Below, piece by piece: positions 62,113 to 64,000 of a stretch of DNA of 64,000 bases. How positions within the stretch are numbered: position 1 is the first letter of the stretch; every line of letters begins with the position of its first letter. Position numbers and translations under genes: made by a program. The DNA comes from Sphingomonas sp. ERG5 (lineage in GTDB: Bacteria > Pseudomonadota > Alphaproteobacteria > Sphingomonadales > Sphingomonadaceae). The notes beneath the pieces were generated by a model, which was not told the origin of the DNA, did not search any database, and was given only the letters and a program-made list of their open reading frames with translations. The stretch is taken from the NCBI RefSeq assembly GCF_000803065.1, contig NZ_JSXI01000026.1:1-64000 (forward strand), written 5' to 3'.

Positions 62113-62634
62113 CTAATTCACCGCGGCATGAACCGTCGCGACCGCCTTCATCACCGCGCCGATGCGTACCGCGGTCTGGATCGCCTCGGCCGAGGCACCG
62201 GCCTTTTTCAGCACTTGCTCATGGCTGTCGATGCACATGCCGCAGCCGTTCATCGCCGACACGGCGAGGCTGAACAGTTCGAAATCGACTTTCTCGATCC
62301 CCGGCTGGCCGATGACATTCATGCGCAGCTTGGCCGGCATGCGCTGATATTCGTCATTCCCGGCCAGATGCGTGAAGCGGTAATAGACATTGTTCATCGC
62401 CATCACCGCCGCCGCGGCGCGCGCCGCATTGGCCGCCTCGGGCGTCAGCTTGCCCACCACTTCGACCTCAGTCACATCGACCAGCGGCTTGTAGCCGGTG
62501 GCGTGGGCGCAGGTCAGCAACAGGCCGAATTTCTGCTGATCGGGCAAATGCTGTTCATTGAGCAGCGACCCGACATTCAGCCGGATGTCCTTGGCGAAAT
62601 CGGGCAAGCTGCCCGCGAAATCCTTGAGCGACAT
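62113..62634 (-). CDS. ahpD: Alkylhydroperoxidase AhpD
   Basis: This is a 173-residue all-helical protein with the redox motif CGMCIDSHEQVLKKAG (CXXC plus His) and MAMNNVYYRFTHL, as in AhpD. It uses the cysteine pair to reduce or recharge peroxiredoxin AhpC. It lies 67 bases downstream of ahpC on the same strand, forming an ahpCD operon. Confidence 0.93.
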   Translation of the reverse strand: MSLKDFAGSLPDFAKDIRLNVGSLLNEQHLPDQQKFGLLLTCAHATGYKPLVDVTEVEVVGKLTPEAANAARAAAAVMAMNNVYYRFTHLAGNDEYQRMPAKLRMNVIGQPGIEKVDFELFSLAVSAMNGCGMCIDSHEQVLKKAGASAEAIQTAVRIGAVMKAVATVHAAVN

Positions 62635-62701
62635 GATGGTCTCCGGTCAAAATAAAGGGCGCGGCGCCGCATGGCCCCGCGCCCCTCAACTTCTGTGCTG
62701 A

Positions 62702-63244
62702 TCAGGCAGCCAGCTTCAGGACGTCGTCGCCCTTGTTCCAGTTGCACGGGCACAACTCGTCGGTCTGCAGCGCGTCGAGCACGCGCAGTGTCTCGGCCGG
62801 GTTGCGGCCGACGTTCAGGCCGTTGACCTGCACCGCCTGGATGATGTTGTCCGGATCGATGATGAAGGTCGCGCGGAACGCGACATGTTCATTCTTGTCG
62901 AGAATGCCGAGTGCCGAGGCCAGCACCGCGCCATTGTCGGCGATCCAGGGGAAGTCAGCCGCAGCCAGATCGGGATCCGACTTGCGCCAGGCGAGATGGA
63001 CGTGCGCGGTGTCGGTCGACGCGCCGATCAGCACGGCGTCGCGATCAGCGAAATCGTCCTTGAGATTGGCATAGCCGACGATCTCGGTCGGGCACACGAA
63101 AGTGAAGTCCTTCGGCCAGTAGAACAGCACTTTCCACTTGCCGGGGAAGCTGTCCTGGCTGAGCGTCTCGCCAGCCGGAAGGGCGTCCACGCCCTGCTGG
63201 ACGGGAACGGTGAAATCGGGGAGCGTGTCGCCGATGGTGAGCAT
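62702..63244 (-). CDS. ahpC: Alkyl hydroperoxide reductase AhpC (peroxiredoxin)
   Basis: ATG 63244 gives 180 residues, starting MLTIGDTLPDFTVPV. The peroxidatic Cys51 is in FTFVCPTEIVG, and DELCPCNWNKGD near the end contains the resolving cysteine. It reduces peroxides and is reduced in turn by AhpD here. It is transcribed divergently from oxyR, the classical arrangement for OxyR control. Confidence 0.95.
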   Translation of the reverse strand: MLTIGDTLPDFTVPVQQGVDALPAGETLSQDSFPGKWKVLFYWPKDFTFVCPTEIVGYANLKDDFADRDAVLIGASTDTAHVHLAWRKSDPDLAAADFPWIADNGAVLASALGILDKNEHVAFRATFIIDPDNIIQAVQVNGLNVGRNPAETLRVLDALQTDELCPCNWNKGDDVLKLAA

Positions 63245-63391
63245 TGATGGCCTCCTCAAGGAAATGGGTCGGCCGTTCGGACATCCTCGCAGCGGAGCGT
63301 GAACCGCCCTCTTTGCTGCGCCGCACATAAGCACTGGCTTTTGATCGATCAAGCAGGTTATTCTGCTCGCCCTGATCGATAGAGACAATCA
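63245..63391. promoter_or_regulatory. ahpC-oxyR divergent control region
   Basis: This 147-base spacer between divergent starts contains the perfect dyad TTGATCGATCAA (63341-63352) and a second ATCGAT at about 63374. Alternating short dyads are expected of an OxyR tetramer site, but the match to a consensus is not clear. Confidence 0.5.
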
Positions 63392-64000
63392 ATGGCCACC
63401 TATCTCCCCACATTGAAGCAGCTGCAATATCTCGTCGCGTTGCAGGATCATGGCCATTTCGGGCGCGCGGCGGATGCCTGTTTCGTCACGCAATCGACCT
63501 TGTCCGCCGGCATCCGCGAGCTCGAGACGCTGATCGGCGTGGTGCTGGTCGAGCGGACACGCCGCGTCGTCCGCTTCACCCCGCTTGGCGACCGAATCGC
63601 CGACAAAGCCCGCCGCGTGCTGCGCGAAGCGGAAGAACTGGGCGACCTTGCCCGCGCCGCCGGACGGCCGCTGTCGGGCGAGATGCGCATGAGCGTGATC
63701 CCGACCATCGCGCCGTTCATGCTGCCGCGCATCCTGCCGCGTCTGCGCCGTGATTACCCCGATCTGAAGCTGTTTCTGCGCGAGGAGCCCAGCGCCGCCG
63801 CATGCGAAGGCCTGCACCATGGCCGTACCGATTGCGTGCTGCTCGCCCTTCCCTATGCCTGCGGCGAGGTGTCGAGCGAATTCCTGTTCGACGACCGGCT
63901 GTTCGTCGCGGGGCCCGAGGCCGAGCTGGGCAGTTCGTCACTCACCATCCGCGCCGCCGATATCGACGAAACCCGGCTATTGCTGCTCGAGGACGGGCAT
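63392..64000 (+). CDS. oxyR: OxyR-like LysR regulator, cut by window edge
   Basis: ATG 63392 opens an unbroken frame of 203 codons to the edge. The N-terminus TLKQLQYLVALQDHGHFGRA, then CFVTQSTLSAGIRELETLIG, is the OxyR-type LysR helix-turn-helix. The effector domain begins MRMSVIPTIAPFMLPRILP. The redox cysteines would lie around and beyond the end, so they cannot be checked. Divergence from ahpC supports the identity. Confidence 0.88.
   Translation, partial: MATYLPTLKQLQYLVALQDHGHFGRAADACFVTQSTLSAGIRELETLIGVVLVERTRRVVRFTPLGDRIADKARRVLREAEELGDLARAAGRPLSGEMRMSVIPTIAPFMLPRILPRLRRDYPDLKLFLREEPSAAACEGLHHGRTDCVLLALPYACGEVSSEFLFDDRLFVAGPEAELGSSSLTIRAADIDETRLLLLEDGH

Overview
The window looks like chromosomal DNA of a sphingomonad alphaproteobacterium (Sphingomonas or a close relative). 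The DNA is GC-rich. The intergenic spacers carry the 'CTTCGACAAGCTCAG' repeat I associate with sphingomonads, and the core genes (glmS/glmU, phoR-pstSCAB-phoU-phoB, DUF2794, an HprK-related kinase A operon, oxyR/ahpC) fit that group. All family calls come from reading motifs, domain order and synteny; no database search was run.

The most notable part is positions 1160-8813. It encodes a complete cyanobactin-like RiPP pathway in the canonical pat gene order, all on the + strand: a PatA-like leader protease, a PatB-like small protein, an unrecognised small protein in the patC position, a PatD/TruD-like fused cyclodehydratase, a 59-residue PatE-like precursor, and a PatG-like macrocyclase. The precursor has the leader motif LAELSEETL, a protease site GVTPS, one 15-residue core VSVTLPCGISATVTC and the macrocyclase tail AYSG. 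Cyanobactins are classically a cyanobacterial family. No prenyltransferase (patF) and no azoline oxidase domain are seen, so the predicted product is a large unprenylated macrocycle with thiazoline rings. The cluster lies between two direct copies (241-806 and 15556-15979) of the 3' end and downstream region of a class II aldolase gene, which suggests that an approximately 15 kb block was inserted or rearranged here.

Positions 8.8-22 kb are accessory. They hold a truncated serine hydrolase, a LysR regulator divergent from a cupin and a frameshifted hydrolase, an AraC regulator, a Tat-exported PhoD phosphatase, and a compact minus-strand operon (19504-15760) of two Fe(II)/2-oxoglutarate dioxygenases, an unusual cysteine-motif enzyme and the class II aldolase, which looks like an undescribed small-molecule pathway. 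A secreted adenosine-deaminase-like enzyme follows. Positions 22-34 kb hold hydrolases and amidohydrolases, two AT-richer accessory genes (one an HEXXH protein), a stand-alone clpP and ArsR/SRPBCC genes. Several long palindromic REP-like elements lie between them.

Positions 34-43.8 kb hold amino-sugar synthesis (glmS, glmU), a HAD phosphatase, a fused MarR-GNAT gene and the four-gene HPr-rel-A operon, whose secreted first gene product is a candidate substrate. Positions 43.9-51.2 kb hold the complete phosphate-starvation locus with a tandem Pho box and a strong terminator. Positions 51.2-64 kb hold a serine hydrolase, an SDR, regulators, cysE, TauE and a peroxide-defence block (ECF sigma/anti-sigma, SrpA-like catalase, cytochrome b561, ahpD, ahpC, oxyR) that runs off the right edge. 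No rRNA, tRNA, CRISPR array or intact insertion sequence was recognised.
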